Source: Acetivibrio clariflavus DSM 19732 (GTDB lineage: Bacteria > Bacillota > Clostridia > Acetivibrionales > Acetivibrionaceae). Taken from it: 64,000 bases of DNA. Position numbers and translations under genes: made by a program. The notes beneath the pieces are model-generated. The model was not told the origin of the DNA. It saw nothing but the letters and a program-made list of their open reading frames with translations, and did not search any database. The stretch is from contig NC_016627.1 in the NCBI RefSeq assembly GCF_000237085.1, forward strand, positions 3,224,118 to 3,288,117. Reading direction: 5' to 3'. The stretch's first letter is position 1. Each line of letters opens with the position of its first letter. Below are positions 45,768 to 56,339 of the stretch, in pieces.

Positions 45768-46555
45768 CTATCCTATGTCGATTTGTGTATTATCTGATAA
45801 TATATATTTTTTCCTTATCCAAATCATTAACCATATAAACGCTAAACAGTAGTCCATCCGTACAAATTCCCATCTAAAAAAAGACTTAACTAAGCTTTGC
45901 ATCAGCCATAAATAAATTGCTATTGCTTTTATATTTTTTGTATGGATTTCTTTAAAATATTTACACATAATCCATCCATAAAATGCACTACCTAAAAATA
46001 CACCAAACTCTCGGAAATCAACATAAAATGCAAAGAATATTGATACAAAAGCATTATATACACGTCCGGGAAATACAGGAACATATTCCTCTGTATGAAT
46101 TATTATTGATGATGCTTGCTCAAACAAAGGAAACCTAATTCCAAATTTACGGCCAAACGCCATTAAAAAATTTAATATTCCTTTTAAAAATATAACACCA
46201 TAAGTTGAGTATTGGTTGTTATCAATATAAGCTAAATTGTTATCCATTAATAGTATTACTACAGTCAAATAAGAATAAAATTGCTCTCCAAATAAAATTG
46301 GATCACTTTTTTCACTTTGTCTCATATTTGATATATTATAAATAACAACAAACAATATAACACAAAAAGGAAGTATATATTTTATAAAAGTACGAATTAA
46401 CTTTCTTTTAACTTCTTTTTCTAATGATAAGCCCATAATTAAAGTGCCAATAATCAAACTGACTATTGTATTAACAATTATTATTCTTCCAAAAGTTATC
46501 GTGCAATACAATGCTAGATTTATTAAAAATAATATATTAATTATATTAAGTCTCT
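45768..46555 (-). pseudogene. Oligosaccharide repeat-unit polymerase, C-terminal half (frameshifted)
   Basis: This is the second half of the Wzy-type polymerase. The longest ATG-type frame starts at 46511, but codons continue in frame up to the homopolymer at 46555: RLNIINILFLINLALYCTITFGR. Several membrane segments follow, with a large outer loop (about NMRQSEKSDP...EQASSIIIHTEEYVPVFPGR). The pair EYVPVFPGRVYNAF is typical of the end of such polymerases. It may be made only if the frame is restored. Confidence 0.75.
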
Positions 46556-47085
46556 TTTTTTTGTAGAAAATAAATTACGTTTACAGGAATCAATGCAAAC
46601 ATCATGGGGTTAATTATAAATGCACTTATTTGAGCAAATAGTGCTGACCCATATGTCATGTCGGAAGCTTCAAAGTATAAGTCCCTTATTGCTGATGCTG
46701 ACAATCCAGTTGACATGATTGATAAAACTCTAACCGTTATAATCGCATAAAAAAAAGTTGTTATGGCACTACATATCAGTAATAATTTTTCATCTATAAA
46801 ATATTCACATCGCCCATAATCTTTTTTACGCCAAAAGCGAATAATTATTTTTCTTCTTTTTATTAAACATGCTAAATATCCAAAGCAAAATCCAATAAAA
46901 CCTATAAGAATAATAATATATGGCCTATTTGAAAAAGTATACATTCCGTACAATCTGAAGCTAGATAAGACACAAATAAAAGACCAAAGCCCACAAAATA
47001 GCGTCATTGGATTATACCATTTTTTATTGATATAAGCTCCAAGTAACCCAAGCAAACATAAACACAACCCCACAACTAAAGCCAT
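46546..47085 (-). CDS. wzy: Oligosaccharide repeat-unit polymerase, N-terminal half (frameshifted)
   Basis: This is a 179-residue membrane protein with five or six helices (GLCLCLLGLLGAYI, PMTLFCGLWSFICVLSS, YIIILIGFIGFCFGYLACLI ...), starting at an ATG behind GGAGTATAATT. It ends LQKKET and a stop directly after an eight-base A run. Taking one A away reads on as LQKKRLNIINILFLINLALY and joins the next frame, giving one protein of about 438 residues, normal for polymerases that link repeat units outside the membrane. So it is one gene in two pieces. Confidence 0.8.
   Translation of the reverse strand: MALVVGLCLCLLGLLGAYINKKWYNPMTLFCGLWSFICVLSSFRLYGMYTFSNRPYIIILIGFIGFCFGYLACLIKRRKIIIRFWRKKDYGRCEYFIDEKLLLICSAITTFFYAIITVRVLSIMSTGLSASAIRDLYFEASDMTYGSALFAQISAFIINPMMFALIPVNVIYFLQKKET
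46555..46562. repeat. Eight-base homopolymer at the polymerase frameshift
   Basis: Eight T on the plus strand (A8 in the coding sense). Seven would restore the full polymerase frame. Candidate phase-variation or slippage site. Confidence 0.7.
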
Positions 47086-47166
47086 AATTATACTCCTAGT
47101 AAAAAAATATGCTTCTATCTTACGTAAAATTATTTATTATGTCAATATTCTAATGATTTATTTTGA

Positions 47167-48654
47167 TCATTTTGTTTGTCTTAATTTGTGGATATCATTA
47201 TTCCTTATTGATTTAGTCTTCTTCATTACTACTTGAAGTATGTTCATAAATATTTCATCTTTAGTGTAGTAAAAATAAAATCCGCAAATAATAGAGTAGA
47301 AGCAAGCACCAAAAAGTATTTGAATAAATAAAGTTAGAATTCCAGTTTCCAACTTAATTCCAATACACAACACTCCAGTAAACATTGTTATTCCAGTTAA
47401 TATAAACAAAAAAGAATTCTTTATATATGTAATTAACGGCAATTCCTTCCAAACAGCAAATACCTGTATTAAACATACTGTAGCCTCTGCAGCAACTGTG
47501 CCAATTGTTGCGCCTATCGCACCAAGACTCGGTATGCAAAGAAAGTTAATAATTAAATTAACAACTGCCCCTGAAATAACAGACAATAAATATTCCTTAT
47601 CTTTTTCATTCGGAATTAAATACTGAGTACGTATCACATTAGCAAAAGAAATAAATGGAACTGTTATTGACAATCCCATAATGATAATACCCGAAGCTCT
47701 AAAGTCTTCACCCCAAAACACCGGTGCAAATACATTGCCTACTCCAGCTAAACCAAACGCTAAAGCAAATGCCAGACACATAACATATTTCATTGACAGA
47801 GAAATATATCTAAATGTTGCTTCTCTATTTTTTGATGCTACCAAATTAGACATCTTAGGCAGCATAACAACACCAAAAGATGTAATTACTGTTAATGGAA
47901 TATTAGTTACTTTTTCTGCATTTTCGTAATACCCAAGTTGTACTTTATTACTCAAATAACCAATCATAATCTTATCCATGTACTTATATAAACTAACAGC
48001 TATTGCAGGTATAAAAAGTATAAATAGTGGCTTTATATGAATAGTCATCTTCGACAATTGTGGTCTAGTTATTTGGACATATCTTTTTAATGGAATCCAC
48101 AAGAATAATTGGCTAATAAGCATTCCCAAAGCCATAATAAGACAATATTTCCACAAATCATCTGATGTTTTGACAAATATAAATACACAAAGAACATTTA
48201 TAATCTTTATAATTGTATCTCTTGTTACTGTTAACTTGAATTTTTCAATACCAAAATAAAACCAACTAATATCAAATAATCCACTTAAAACATATGTTCC
48301 TTGTATTAGTGCGAATAACTTATCGTCTTTTAAGTTCCAGATATAAAACACATATGCAATACAGCATAAAATTGAAATCAAAATATGAACAGCAAGTAAA
48401 TTAGAAAAAGTTTCATTAAGCTGTGTCTGGTCATTACGCTTCTGAGCGATAACTCTATTACCATAATTTTTTAAACCAAGCATCGAAAAAAGAACAAAAT
48501 AATATGCAACAGAATATGAATAGGAATATTTACCTAATCCCTCTGCTCCAATCACTCTCGCAATGTACGGTGAAGTTATAAAAGGCAAAATAAGTATAAG
48601 TATTTCATATAACATTTGATAAGCAAAATTTTTCTTAATACTTGTTTTTGACAT
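47167..48654 (-). CDS. wzx: Polysaccharide flippase (Wzx-type)
   Basis: The 495-residue protein has 12-14 membrane helices of the MATE-like oligosaccharide exporter superfamily. The N-terminus has the usual KNFAYQMLYEILILILPFITSPYIARVIGAEGLGKYSYSYS. Wzx turns the lipid-linked repeat unit over to the outer face before polymerisation. The start has AAGGAGTAAAA upstream. It lies between the O-antigen ligase-like gene and the polymerase. Confidence 0.93.
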   Translation of the reverse strand: MSKTSIKKNFAYQMLYEILILILPFITSPYIARVIGAEGLGKYSYSYSVAYYFVLFSMLGLKNYGNRVIAQKRNDQTQLNETFSNLLAVHILISILCCIAYVFYIWNLKDDKLFALIQGTYVLSGLFDISWFYFGIEKFKLTVTRDTIIKIINVLCVFIFVKTSDDLWKYCLIMALGMLISQLFLWIPLKRYVQITRPQLSKMTIHIKPLFILFIPAIAVSLYKYMDKIMIGYLSNKVQLGYYENAEKVTNIPLTVITSFGVVMLPKMSNLVASKNREATFRYISLSMKYVMCLAFALAFGLAGVGNVFAPVFWGEDFRASGIIIMGLSITVPFISFANVIRTQYLIPNEKDKEYLLSVISGAVVNLIINFLCIPSLGAIGATIGTVAAEATVCLIQVFAVWKELPLITYIKNSFLFILTGITMFTGVLCIGIKLETGILTLFIQILFGACFYSIICGFYFYYTKDEIFMNILQVVMKKTKSIRNNDIHKLRQTK

Positions 48655-48806
48655 TTTTACTCCTTCTACATGTTATTATTTTTACAGTCTATAAAATTTA
48701 CTTATATTTTAACACATTAATATGACAAGTTGTTTGAATTATACAAAGTAAAAATTTATAAACTTTTTTACTAATATTTTTTCATTCACTTTTATGATTT
48801 TACTAT

Positions 48807-50027
48807 CTATATTTTTAATAGCCTTTTTCCATTTACGCAAATTACATACCTTCTAACTTGAGAAAATTGACATTTATCAATTTTGTCTATATTTATAGCA
48901 AGCACAAACATCGGCCACCATAACCTTGTGCTTACAAGAGATTCTGATATTCCCATTACCATAAAACTAATAATTGTGCAAAGAACAATTTTTGAATAAA
49001 TCGTTGATGAATTTTTTAGATTATAACTTGAAAGTACTATAATAGCACAAAATATAATAAACAAAAGAATTCCACCCATTGTCAACTGATACAATATAAA
49101 ATTATGAGGATGAGTTGCTAAAACATAATCAAAAAATTGCTGATAATCCTTTTCAGATAAATAACCATTACCTATAATAGGATGTCTTAAAAACAACTCT
49201 ATTGAATTTGCCCATATTATATTTCGTCCAGTAAATGTTAAGTCTTTTTGAAGAATATTTTCCACTACATAAGATATAAGTTTTGCATTTGATTGTATTA
49301 CTACAATTAATATGTTTGCAGCAATAACTATAATAAATCCACTAAATAGATTAATAAAATGGTATACTTTTTTTCTATTTACTTTTGATACAATTAAAAA
49401 TAAAGATATAAAAACAGTTAATCCTACAATTGATGTAGAAGAATTCACCTTTATAACTGTTACAAATGCTGCAACTAGTAACAAAAATGTTCTTAATGAT
49501 ATCTTATTATGCAATTTATATGAATAAATAAAAGACAAACACACTCCAGGTAAGATAGTTCGAATCAATGTATTTTGATAACCTAGAAACCAATTCCTAC
49601 TATAAACATTGGTTTGAAATAGGCCATTAGGAAACATTATAACAGTAGCTAAATTTATATATGTAAGTATTTCTATAACTGCATGAGCTCGTAATAATGT
49701 CTCCGGTGATTTATCCAGCCACAAATAAAAAAGTAAACATGCAGAAAGAATAGGCAATTGAGAGCGTATAAATTCTACTACATTACCATTTTGATAAACT
49801 GTCGAAAATAGTATTGCAGCAAAGTATGAAAAAAACAGAAGCATTTTATTTTTCTTTTTATTAGTCAATAAATATAGGGCAACAATAATAATACATGTAA
49901 TATACATTCCAAATTGAAACAACAAATCAAATGAATTACTCAAATATGCTGGACGAATCAAAAACAATATCATTATTGAAACAATATAAACATTTCTATA
50001 AATTACCTCTTTTATATCTCCTAACAA
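48807..50027 (-). CDS. O-antigen ligase/polymerase family protein
   Basis: The 406-residue protein has about ten membrane helices and the Wzy_C signature: FTGRNIIWANSIELFLRHPIIGNGY near residue 265 and THPHNFILYQLTMGGILLF near 300. Family members join polysaccharide chains to an acceptor or polymerise repeat units. The presence of a second, unrelated polymerase (45.8-47 kb) suggests this one is the ligase or serves a different linkage. The start is TTG, nine bases after GGAGG; no ATG is available. Confidence 0.85.
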   Translation of the reverse strand: MLGDIKEVIYRNVYIVSIMILFLIRPAYLSNSFDLLFQFGMYITCIIIVALYLLTNKKKNKMLLFFSYFAAILFSTVYQNGNVVEFIRSQLPILSACLLFYLWLDKSPETLLRAHAVIEILTYINLATVIMFPNGLFQTNVYSRNWFLGYQNTLIRTILPGVCLSFIYSYKLHNKISLRTFLLLVAAFVTVIKVNSSTSIVGLTVFISLFLIVSKVNRKKVYHFINLFSGFIIVIAANILIVVIQSNAKLISYVVENILQKDLTFTGRNIIWANSIELFLRHPIIGNGYLSEKDYQQFFDYVLATHPHNFILYQLTMGGILLFIIFCAIIVLSSYNLKNSSTIYSKIVLCTIISFMVMGISESLVSTRLWWPMFVLAINIDKIDKCQFSQVRRYVICVNGKRLLKI

Positions 50028-50060
50028 AAAACTATACCTCCATTTTCAAATTATTTTTTC

Positions 50061-51215
50061 TTAATTACATAGTTCGCACATAACCTCATATATTCTCCTT
50101 ACATTATCTTCTTCTGTGAATTTCTTTTGAGACATAACATAACCAGCCATAGCTATTTCTCTTCCTCTATCAGGATTATGATAAACCATTTTTAAAATCC
50201 GAGCTAAATCTGAAGGATTTCCTTGTTCATATAAATAGCCTGTCTCATTATCTTGTATTATTTCAGGTGTGCCACCTGTATTACTGCCTATAACTAACAA
50301 GCCGTTTCTCATTCCCTCAACTGTCACTCGTCCAAAAGTTTCACAGACTGAACATACCAATTCAATATCCATATCTTTACGTATCTCTCTCATATTCTGT
50401 ACTTCGCCGAGGAATGTTACTTTATCTTGTAATGAATATTTTTCTATCATATTCTTTAATTTATCTTCATATTGTTTTCCAGAACTCGGTGAACTCCCTG
50501 CAATATATAAATGAATATTTTCGCAATTGTCCTGTATCATTTTATATACTGCTAAAATTGCATCTTCATGACCTTTATCCGGAACAATCCTCCCTGCAAG
50601 CACCATATTAAACCTACCATTTGGGAAAAGTTCATGTACTGGTAGTCCTATATCTCCACTTATTCCGTTGTAAATCATCACAAGTTTATCTGTTGGAACA
50701 TCTTCAGCAACACGATTGTATAATGCCTGAGAAATTAATATTATTTTATCACTTTTGCGATAAATTTCTGAGTAAGACCATTTACCACAATACATTGCAG
50801 GAGAACCAATCTCACGTATATGACAAATATGAGGAATTTTTAAACAATGTGCAATCTCTGCACCAACTGCTGGAAAACGTGTATTAGTATAAATTAAATC
50901 ATACTTTTTATCACCTAGCTGTTTAGCTAATTGACGTCCTAAAAACTTTTGTTTAATATATTTAAAATGTACATTCACTTTGCGAAGAATATCTTTTTTA
51001 TCTCCCTTACAAGCGCAAAATACACCTTTATACGAGCTGACAATACAATTAATCCCTGCTTCTTTAAGTTTACTTTCAAAAGAACCATCCTTTCCCGGCA
51101 AAAGAACATCACACTCAACATTGTAATTAGCTTTCAATGAAGAAAGGACCATTAAAAGAGAGCGATTTGCTCCACCTATAAATTCTTTATCATGTGCAAC
51201 AGCTAATATCCTCAT
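50061..51215 (-). CDS. Glycosyltransferase, GT4 family
   Basis: The 384-residue protein is a GT-B enzyme. It opens MRILAVAHDKEFIGGANRSLL (glycine-rich acceptor-side loop) and has FNMVLAGRIVPDKGHEDAI near residue 205 and the nucleotide-sugar-binding E-x7-E region ETFGRVTVEGMRNGLLVIGSNTGGTPEI near 310. It is cytoplasmic or peripheral and adds a sugar to the lipid-linked repeat unit; donor and linkage are unknown. The ATG follows GAGGCGATCATA. Confidence 0.9.
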   Translation of the reverse strand: MRILAVAHDKEFIGGANRSLLMVLSSLKANYNVECDVLLPGKDGSFESKLKEAGINCIVSSYKGVFCACKGDKKDILRKVNVHFKYIKQKFLGRQLAKQLGDKKYDLIYTNTRFPAVGAEIAHCLKIPHICHIREIGSPAMYCGKWSYSEIYRKSDKIILISQALYNRVAEDVPTDKLVMIYNGISGDIGLPVHELFPNGRFNMVLAGRIVPDKGHEDAILAVYKMIQDNCENIHLYIAGSSPSSGKQYEDKLKNMIEKYSLQDKVTFLGEVQNMREIRKDMDIELVCSVCETFGRVTVEGMRNGLLVIGSNTGGTPEIIQDNETGYLYEQGNPSDLARILKMVYHNPDRGREIAMAGYVMSQKKFTEEDNVRRIYEVMCELCN

Positions 51216-51267
51216 TATGATCGCCTCACAAATCTAATATCAAAACATATTTTTCTATATCCCAAAA

Positions 51268-52371
51268 TTATCCTCTTTCAATTAAGGAATTATAATATTT
51301 AGCTAAAGCATCATACTCATTCTTAATATCGTACCCACTTTGTTTTATTTGATTTACTGCTTCGCCACGATTGACATTTTTTTCACACTTGGCTATTGCA
51401 TTTGCCCATACTTTCGCACCACTTTTTATATCAAGCCTATGCATTAAATTAGTAACCTCAGTATCTTCCGGTACAGCAGTTGAACCAAAGCAAGGTAGCC
51501 CAGATGCCTGAGCTTCAATAAATACAATTCCCAATCCTTCAAATTTTGAAGGCAATAAAAAATAGTCCATCATTGAATACCACTCATTTACATTTTTCTT
51601 TACTCCTACAAAATATACTTTATTATCTATATTTCGAGCCTTTGCATATTCCTTAACCTGGTCCATCATCGAACCATTTCCGACCCATACTAACACTGCA
51701 TTATTATTAATCAATAAAAACTCAGCAAAACAATCTAGCACAAATAACGGATTCTTTTGTTTATCTAAACGAGCTACTGTTCCAATAACAATCGTTGATT
51801 CTTCAATTTTTAATTCTCGCCTTATTTTTAATCTATGATCACTATTATACATAAAACGTTCAGGATCAATACAATTCTTCAGTATCGAATATTTCCTTTC
51901 ACCAAAAATTGAATTACCTGCAGTTTTTGAGCAAGCCAAATAATGGGTAGCTCTTTTTACACAGAGTCGATTATATATAAATGAATTTAATGTACTTTTT
52001 AGCGTAAGATTATTTTTAGGGTTATGACTATGATATATCCTATATTTTATTTCTTCTTTCGATGCTTTTTTCAATATCCATGCACCATAAGGTCCACGAG
52101 CATTTACATGAATGATATCGTATTTATTATTCTTAAATATCGAATCTAAACATTTTTTTACTGATTTACTATACTTCATCTTCGAATAAGGAAGTACAAA
52201 AACTTTGCCATGTTGCATAGCTTTATTCATATAATCGCTATCTATATTTTGTAGCAAAAGAAAATCTATAGAAAATCCATTATCAATTAAAAAATCATAA
52301 TAGTTCATAATGCAACTTGCAATCCCGTTACCTACCCTTAAATCTTTTAGTACCAACAATACACGTATCAT
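51268..52371 (-). CDS. Glycosyltransferase, GT4 family (EpsF-like)
   Basis: This is a GT-B fold enzyme of 367 residues: MIRVLLVLKDLRVGNGIASCIMN at the start, IVIGTVARLDKQKNPLFVLD near residue 195, and KFEGLGIVFIEAQASGLPCFGSTAVPED near 280. It resembles EpsF-type capsule transferases. The ATG is preceded by GGAGGATAAA. It lies between a GT2 and the other GT4 gene. Confidence 0.9.
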   Translation of the reverse strand: MIRVLLVLKDLRVGNGIASCIMNYYDFLIDNGFSIDFLLLQNIDSDYMNKAMQHGKVFVLPYSKMKYSKSVKKCLDSIFKNNKYDIIHVNARGPYGAWILKKASKEEIKYRIYHSHNPKNNLTLKSTLNSFIYNRLCVKRATHYLACSKTAGNSIFGERKYSILKNCIDPERFMYNSDHRLKIRRELKIEESTIVIGTVARLDKQKNPLFVLDCFAEFLLINNNAVLVWVGNGSMMDQVKEYAKARNIDNKVYFVGVKKNVNEWYSMMDYFLLPSKFEGLGIVFIEAQASGLPCFGSTAVPEDTEVTNLMHRLDIKSGAKVWANAIAKCEKNVNRGEAVNQIKQSGYDIKNEYDALAKYYNSLIERG

Positions 52372-52458
52372 TTTATCCTCCGTTTTAACTTAATTTCTTC
52401 AAATACTTTTTAGCCCGTAATTTTACAAATAAAAAACAAAGATTATACAGTTTTTTTC

Positions 52459-53445
52459 TTAAGCAAAATATAAATATTCTTTCTTGTAAAGAAAGATATT
52501 TACTATTAGCTTTTTTATTGCAGAAGCAAAGGGTTCTGACTCAACTAGTCTTTTTGCTTCAGCTATTCTTTCTTTTTTAGGTAATGGATTATTCTCATGA
52601 AAAAAGTAAAGACGCATACAAGAATACAATCTAGTACATATACGACAATTAAAACTGTTTATAACACTGTTCGGAAGATTATGTTTTTTTATCTGCCGCT
52701 GTAATTCCTCTATTTCAATTTTTGTTAAATGAACAATATCAGCATTATATTTATTGGTAATCGATTCATTATAGCACCTGTAATGATATAAAATTCGATT
52801 TAAATAATAAATTTTTCTAGCAGAATTAACAGCATCAGCATTAAACAAAAGATCTTGTCCTTTTCGTGCCTCCGGTATAAAAAACAACTTATTATTAATA
52901 ATAAAATCTTTCTTATACACTTTATTCCAAACCGCTTTTATCGAAAAAGGATTTACTTTACCATTTTGAATCAATTTAAAAAAAGGTGCCTCTCTACAAG
53001 CATTAAGTAGTTCTTCATCACAAAAGCAACTTTTTATATTAAGACTTTCTACATATCCTCCATTCTCAAACTCTCTTGAATAATCAAACATAATTATATC
53101 TGCAGATTTTGCATCGCCTTTTATTTCATTAAGAATTGTAGTTACTGCGTTAGGTTCTATCCAATCATCGGGATCAACAAAAGTTAACCACGGAGTTTGG
53201 GTTTGTAAAATTCCAGAATTTCTTGCTGCGGAAACACCTGAATTCTGCTGATGGATTACTTGAATAATCTTATTTTTACTAGCATATTCATCGCAAATTT
53301 GTCCACAGTTATCTGGAGAACCATCATCAACCAGAATAATACGATATTCTTCAGAGTTTTGGTTTAGCATACTTTCAATGCTTTGCCTTAAGTATTCTTC
53401 TTTTATTTTATAAACTGGAACTATTATAGTAAGTAGCGGTTCCAT
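52459..53445 (-). CDS. Glycosyltransferase, GT2 family
   Basis: The 328-residue protein has the GT-A fold: LTIIVPVYKIKEEYLRQSIESML near the start, IILVDDGSPDNCGQICDEY near residue 35, AARNSGI near 72 and the metal-binding DPDDW near 92. It transfers one sugar from a nucleotide donor to the growing repeat unit. The start has GGAGGATTATGAG upstream, and the gene follows the F420-hydrogenase-like gene by 13 bases. Confidence 0.92.
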   Translation of the reverse strand: MEPLLTIIVPVYKIKEEYLRQSIESMLNQNSEEYRIILVDDGSPDNCGQICDEYASKNKIIQVIHQQNSGVSAARNSGILQTQTPWLTFVDPDDWIEPNAVTTILNEIKGDAKSADIIMFDYSREFENGGYVESLNIKSCFCDEELLNACREAPFFKLIQNGKVNPFSIKAVWNKVYKKDFIINNKLFFIPEARKGQDLLFNADAVNSARKIYYLNRILYHYRCYNESITNKYNADIVHLTKIEIEELQRQIKKHNLPNSVINSFNCRICTRLYSCMRLYFFHENNPLPKKERIAEAKRLVESEPFASAIKKLIVNIFLYKKEYLYFA

Positions 53446-53458
53446 CTCATAATCCTCC

Positions 53459-54658
53459 CTATTTCTTTACAATTGCCTTATATACTCTCTTCATTGCAGA
53501 ATATATACCAGTTTTAGCACAAAAGACACGTATAAAGCGTTCCGCTACTACCTTCATGGAACATGGAAAATATTCTTCAAACAATTCTTTTCCGGATTTT
53601 GTTTTTGCATCAGAAAAAAATTGCTGTCTTTTAGGGTTCATATCAACAGATTGAAACATTTCTTTAACTCCGTCTGTCAATTTTTCAGGCGATACTTCCA
53701 AATATCGAAGACGACTTTTTATTTTCTCGAATACTTCTTGACCTTTAGAAGAATGAATTAAAACTCGTGTTGTACCTTTATCATCATCAAGTTCCTTACT
53801 AAAATTATAAACAGTAAAACAATCCCAAATTGTAAAATCACTTACTCTATATCTTTTCTTAAATGAACAATTATAACATGATGGTCGATCACAAATATTT
53901 GAAAAAAAAGCTCGCAACATCTGATCGGAATCGACACCTCTTGCATACAACTCCTGATTATTCTCTCCTGTGATTACCATGGCAGAATATTTGTATCCGT
54001 AATACTTATCCCTAAAACGAATGTTAGCAATTTTTTTACCAAGTTTCTCCTTTTGCATTTCTAAATATTTATTCCAAATTAACGGAGAAGGTACAGCATG
54101 ACATACTACATCAACAGTAATCAAATTATCATATTCTCTTCTTAAATATGCCTTTAATCCTTCTATTTGACAAGGAGTTCCGCTATAACATACCAATCTT
54201 CCCTCTTTTAAATACTGCTCTGCTTCTCGATATGTATATTTTGTATTACTTTGTACGTATTTGCTGTTACGGAATTTCTTAAGTGATTCTATATCTTCAG
54301 CAGCCATATGTACAACTTGTAACTGATCATCGTATGCAGCTCCAAAAACTATTCCACCACATTCAATGACATATTGAGCTATAGCAGTAAAAGCTCCTCC
54401 TGCAGTACTCTCCTTACGGATTTGCTCATCACAGTGTTGTACTAAATATCCCTTTTGAACAAAAGGTTCTTCTTTTTTTAGATTTTTTACTGGACATACT
54501 TTACTGCAAATATTACATCTTATACACTTGTCAAAATCATCAACAATAGGGTATAAAAAACCTTCTTCATCTTCTTTCATTTTTACACAACGTGATGGGC
54601 ATGCATTAGCACATGAACCGCAACCACAACATTCAACTTTATCAACAATTTTAATCAA
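53459..54658 (-). CDS. Coenzyme F420 hydrogenase/dehydrogenase beta-subunit-like ferredoxin protein
   Basis: The 399-residue protein starts with two [4Fe-4S] ferredoxin motifs, CCGCGSCANACPSRC and CIRCNICSKVCPVK, then FrhB-type N- and C-terminal domains (KESTAGGAFTAIAQYVIECGG near 92; CYSGTPCQIEGLKAYL near 158; RPSCYNCSFKKRYRVSDFTIWDC near 255). In polysaccharide clusters such proteins are common and often sit beside pyruvyltransferases; the redox step they carry out is not known. A TTG at 54658 gives proper spacing from GAGG; a GTG two codons earlier overlaps it. Confidence 0.85.
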   Translation of the reverse strand: MIKIVDKVECCGCGSCANACPSRCVKMKEDEEGFLYPIVDDFDKCIRCNICSKVCPVKNLKKEEPFVQKGYLVQHCDEQIRKESTAGGAFTAIAQYVIECGGIVFGAAYDDQLQVVHMAAEDIESLKKFRNSKYVQSNTKYTYREAEQYLKEGRLVCYSGTPCQIEGLKAYLRREYDNLITVDVVCHAVPSPLIWNKYLEMQKEKLGKKIANIRFRDKYYGYKYSAMVITGENNQELYARGVDSDQMLRAFFSNICDRPSCYNCSFKKRYRVSDFTIWDCFTVYNFSKELDDDKGTTRVLIHSSKGQEVFEKIKSRLRYLEVSPEKLTDGVKEMFQSVDMNPKRQQFFSDAKTKSGKELFEEYFPCSMKVVAERFIRVFCAKTGIYSAMKRVYKAIVKK

Positions 54659-54845
54659 TGTCACTTCCTCTTTCTTCTAACATATAATACTTTTCTATTT
54701 GACTATCACGCTTGAATCTTTCGTGATTCCTACCATTTCCATTTTCATAAATTTATTTATTGAACAATATATGTGAAGATACCTCTATCCATTGCTTCAA
54801 ATTCATAAAATAATTTTTGTCTTTCTTTCATTTAATTTTCCCATG

Positions 54846-56087
54846 TCAGTCTCTTCCAAAAATATCTCTTGTATATACTTTTTCCTTAACATCATCTAAG
54901 CAAGCATCATACCTATTTGCGATAATAACATTGCTTTGTAATTTGAATTTTTCCAAATCATTAACCACAAGGCTACCAAAAAAAGTATCTCCATCTTTTA
55001 AATTTGGTTCGTAAATAATAACAGTTGCACCCTTAGCTTTTATACGTTTCATAACTCCTTGTATTGAACTGTGACGGAAGTTATCACTATCTGTTTTCAT
55101 AGTTAAGCGATAGACACCAATTACAACTTTTTTTTCACGTTTTGCATCATAGTCGATATTTTCATCATACGAGTAATAACCCGCTTTCTCCAATACACGG
55201 CTTGCAATAAAATCTTTTCTCGTCCTATTAGCATCAACAATAGCTTTCATAATGTTTTGCGGAACATCGTTATAATTTGCCAATAATTGTTTTGTATCTT
55301 TTGGTAAGCAATACCCTCCATAACCAAAAGATGGATTATTATAATGATTGCCAATGCGTGGGTCTAATCCAATTCCTTCAATAATTTGTTTAGTATTAAG
55401 CCCTCTCATTTCAGCATATGTATCCAGCTCATTAAAATAAGCTATACGTAGCGCCAAATATGTATTTGCAAAAAGTTTTATAGCTTCTGCTTCAGTTAAA
55501 TCAGTAAATAGAATTGGAATATCTTTTTTGATTGCACCATCAACCAAAAGTGCTGCAAATTCCTTTGCCTTTTCTACCAATCGTTTATCATCTTGAGGTG
55601 CACCTACAATAATTCTGCTTGGATAAAGGTTATCGTACAAAGCACGTCCTTCTCTTAAAAATTCAGGGCTGAAAAAAATATTATTCGATCCTAATTCTTC
55701 TCGAATTTTCTTTGTATATCCAACAGGTACCGTAGATTTTATAACCATAATCGCATTTTGATTTATTTTCATTACCTGCTTTAAAACACTCTCTACTGAA
55801 GATGTATCAAAATAATTCTTAACCGGATCATAATTGGTTGGTGTGGAGATAATAACGTAATCAGCGTCCTTGTATGCACTATCTCCATCAGTTGTCGCTT
55901 TAAGATTTAATTTGCGAGTTGCTAAATATTCTTCAATTTCTTTGTCAACAATCGGTGAAATTTTGTTATTAATTTTATTTACTTTTTCTTCAATTACATC
56001 TACTGCTGTAACTTGATTTTTTTGTGCCAATAAAACTGCAATTGACAAACCTACATATCCTGTTCCGGCGACAGCAATCTTTAACAA
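54846..56087 (-). CDS. ugd: UDP-glucose 6-dehydrogenase (nucleotide-sugar dehydrogenase)
   Basis: The enzyme oxidises UDP-glucose to UDP-glucuronate using two NAD+. The 413-residue protein has the Rossmann start [21 protein letters not shown] near residue 85, [11 protein letters not shown]-like [23 protein letters not shown] near 200, and the catalytic Cys in [14 protein letters not shown] near 255. The start chosen is the TTG at 56087, seven bases after GAGGTG; the longer frame has no better site. UDP-glucuronate would supply an acidic sugar to the polysaccharide built by this cluster. Confidence 0.93.
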   Translation of the reverse strand: MLKIAVAGTGYVGLSIAVLLAQKNQVTAVDVIEEKVNKINNKISPIVDKEIEEYLATRKLNLKATTDGDSAYKDADYVIISTPTNYDPVKNYFDTSSVESVLKQVMKINQNAIMVIKSTVPVGYTKKIREELGSNNIFFSPEFLREGRALYDNLYPSRIIVGAPQDDKRLVEKAKEFAALLVDGAIKKDIPILFTDLTEAEAIKLFANTYLALRIAYFNELDTYAEMRGLNTKQIIEGIGLDPRIGNHYNNPSFGYGGYCLPKDTKQLLANYNDVPQNIMKAIVDANRTRKDFIASRVLEKAGYYSYDENIDYDAKREKKVVIGVYRLTMKTDSDNFRHSSIQGVMKRIKAKGATVIIYEPNLKDGDTFFGSLVVNDLEKFKLQSNVIIANRYDACLDDVKEKVYTRDIFGRD

Positions 56088-56339
56088 AACTCCCCACCTC
56101 ACTTTATTTGCTGTTTTGCTTAGCTTACACAAACAATACATTAACTAAACTAACTTGACTTATGTATTTTTTCACCTCTAAAAAACCCATAAAAAATCTC
56201 AATATAATATTCGCTATTGCACAGATTTATCAGCATATTTTCTTCAGATTACTTCATGAGAGGAATTTAAAGTACATTTATGTCTGGATCCAATTTTTAA
56301 ATATTTTTCTTCCTTTCATCAACTTTTTTATAAAATAGA

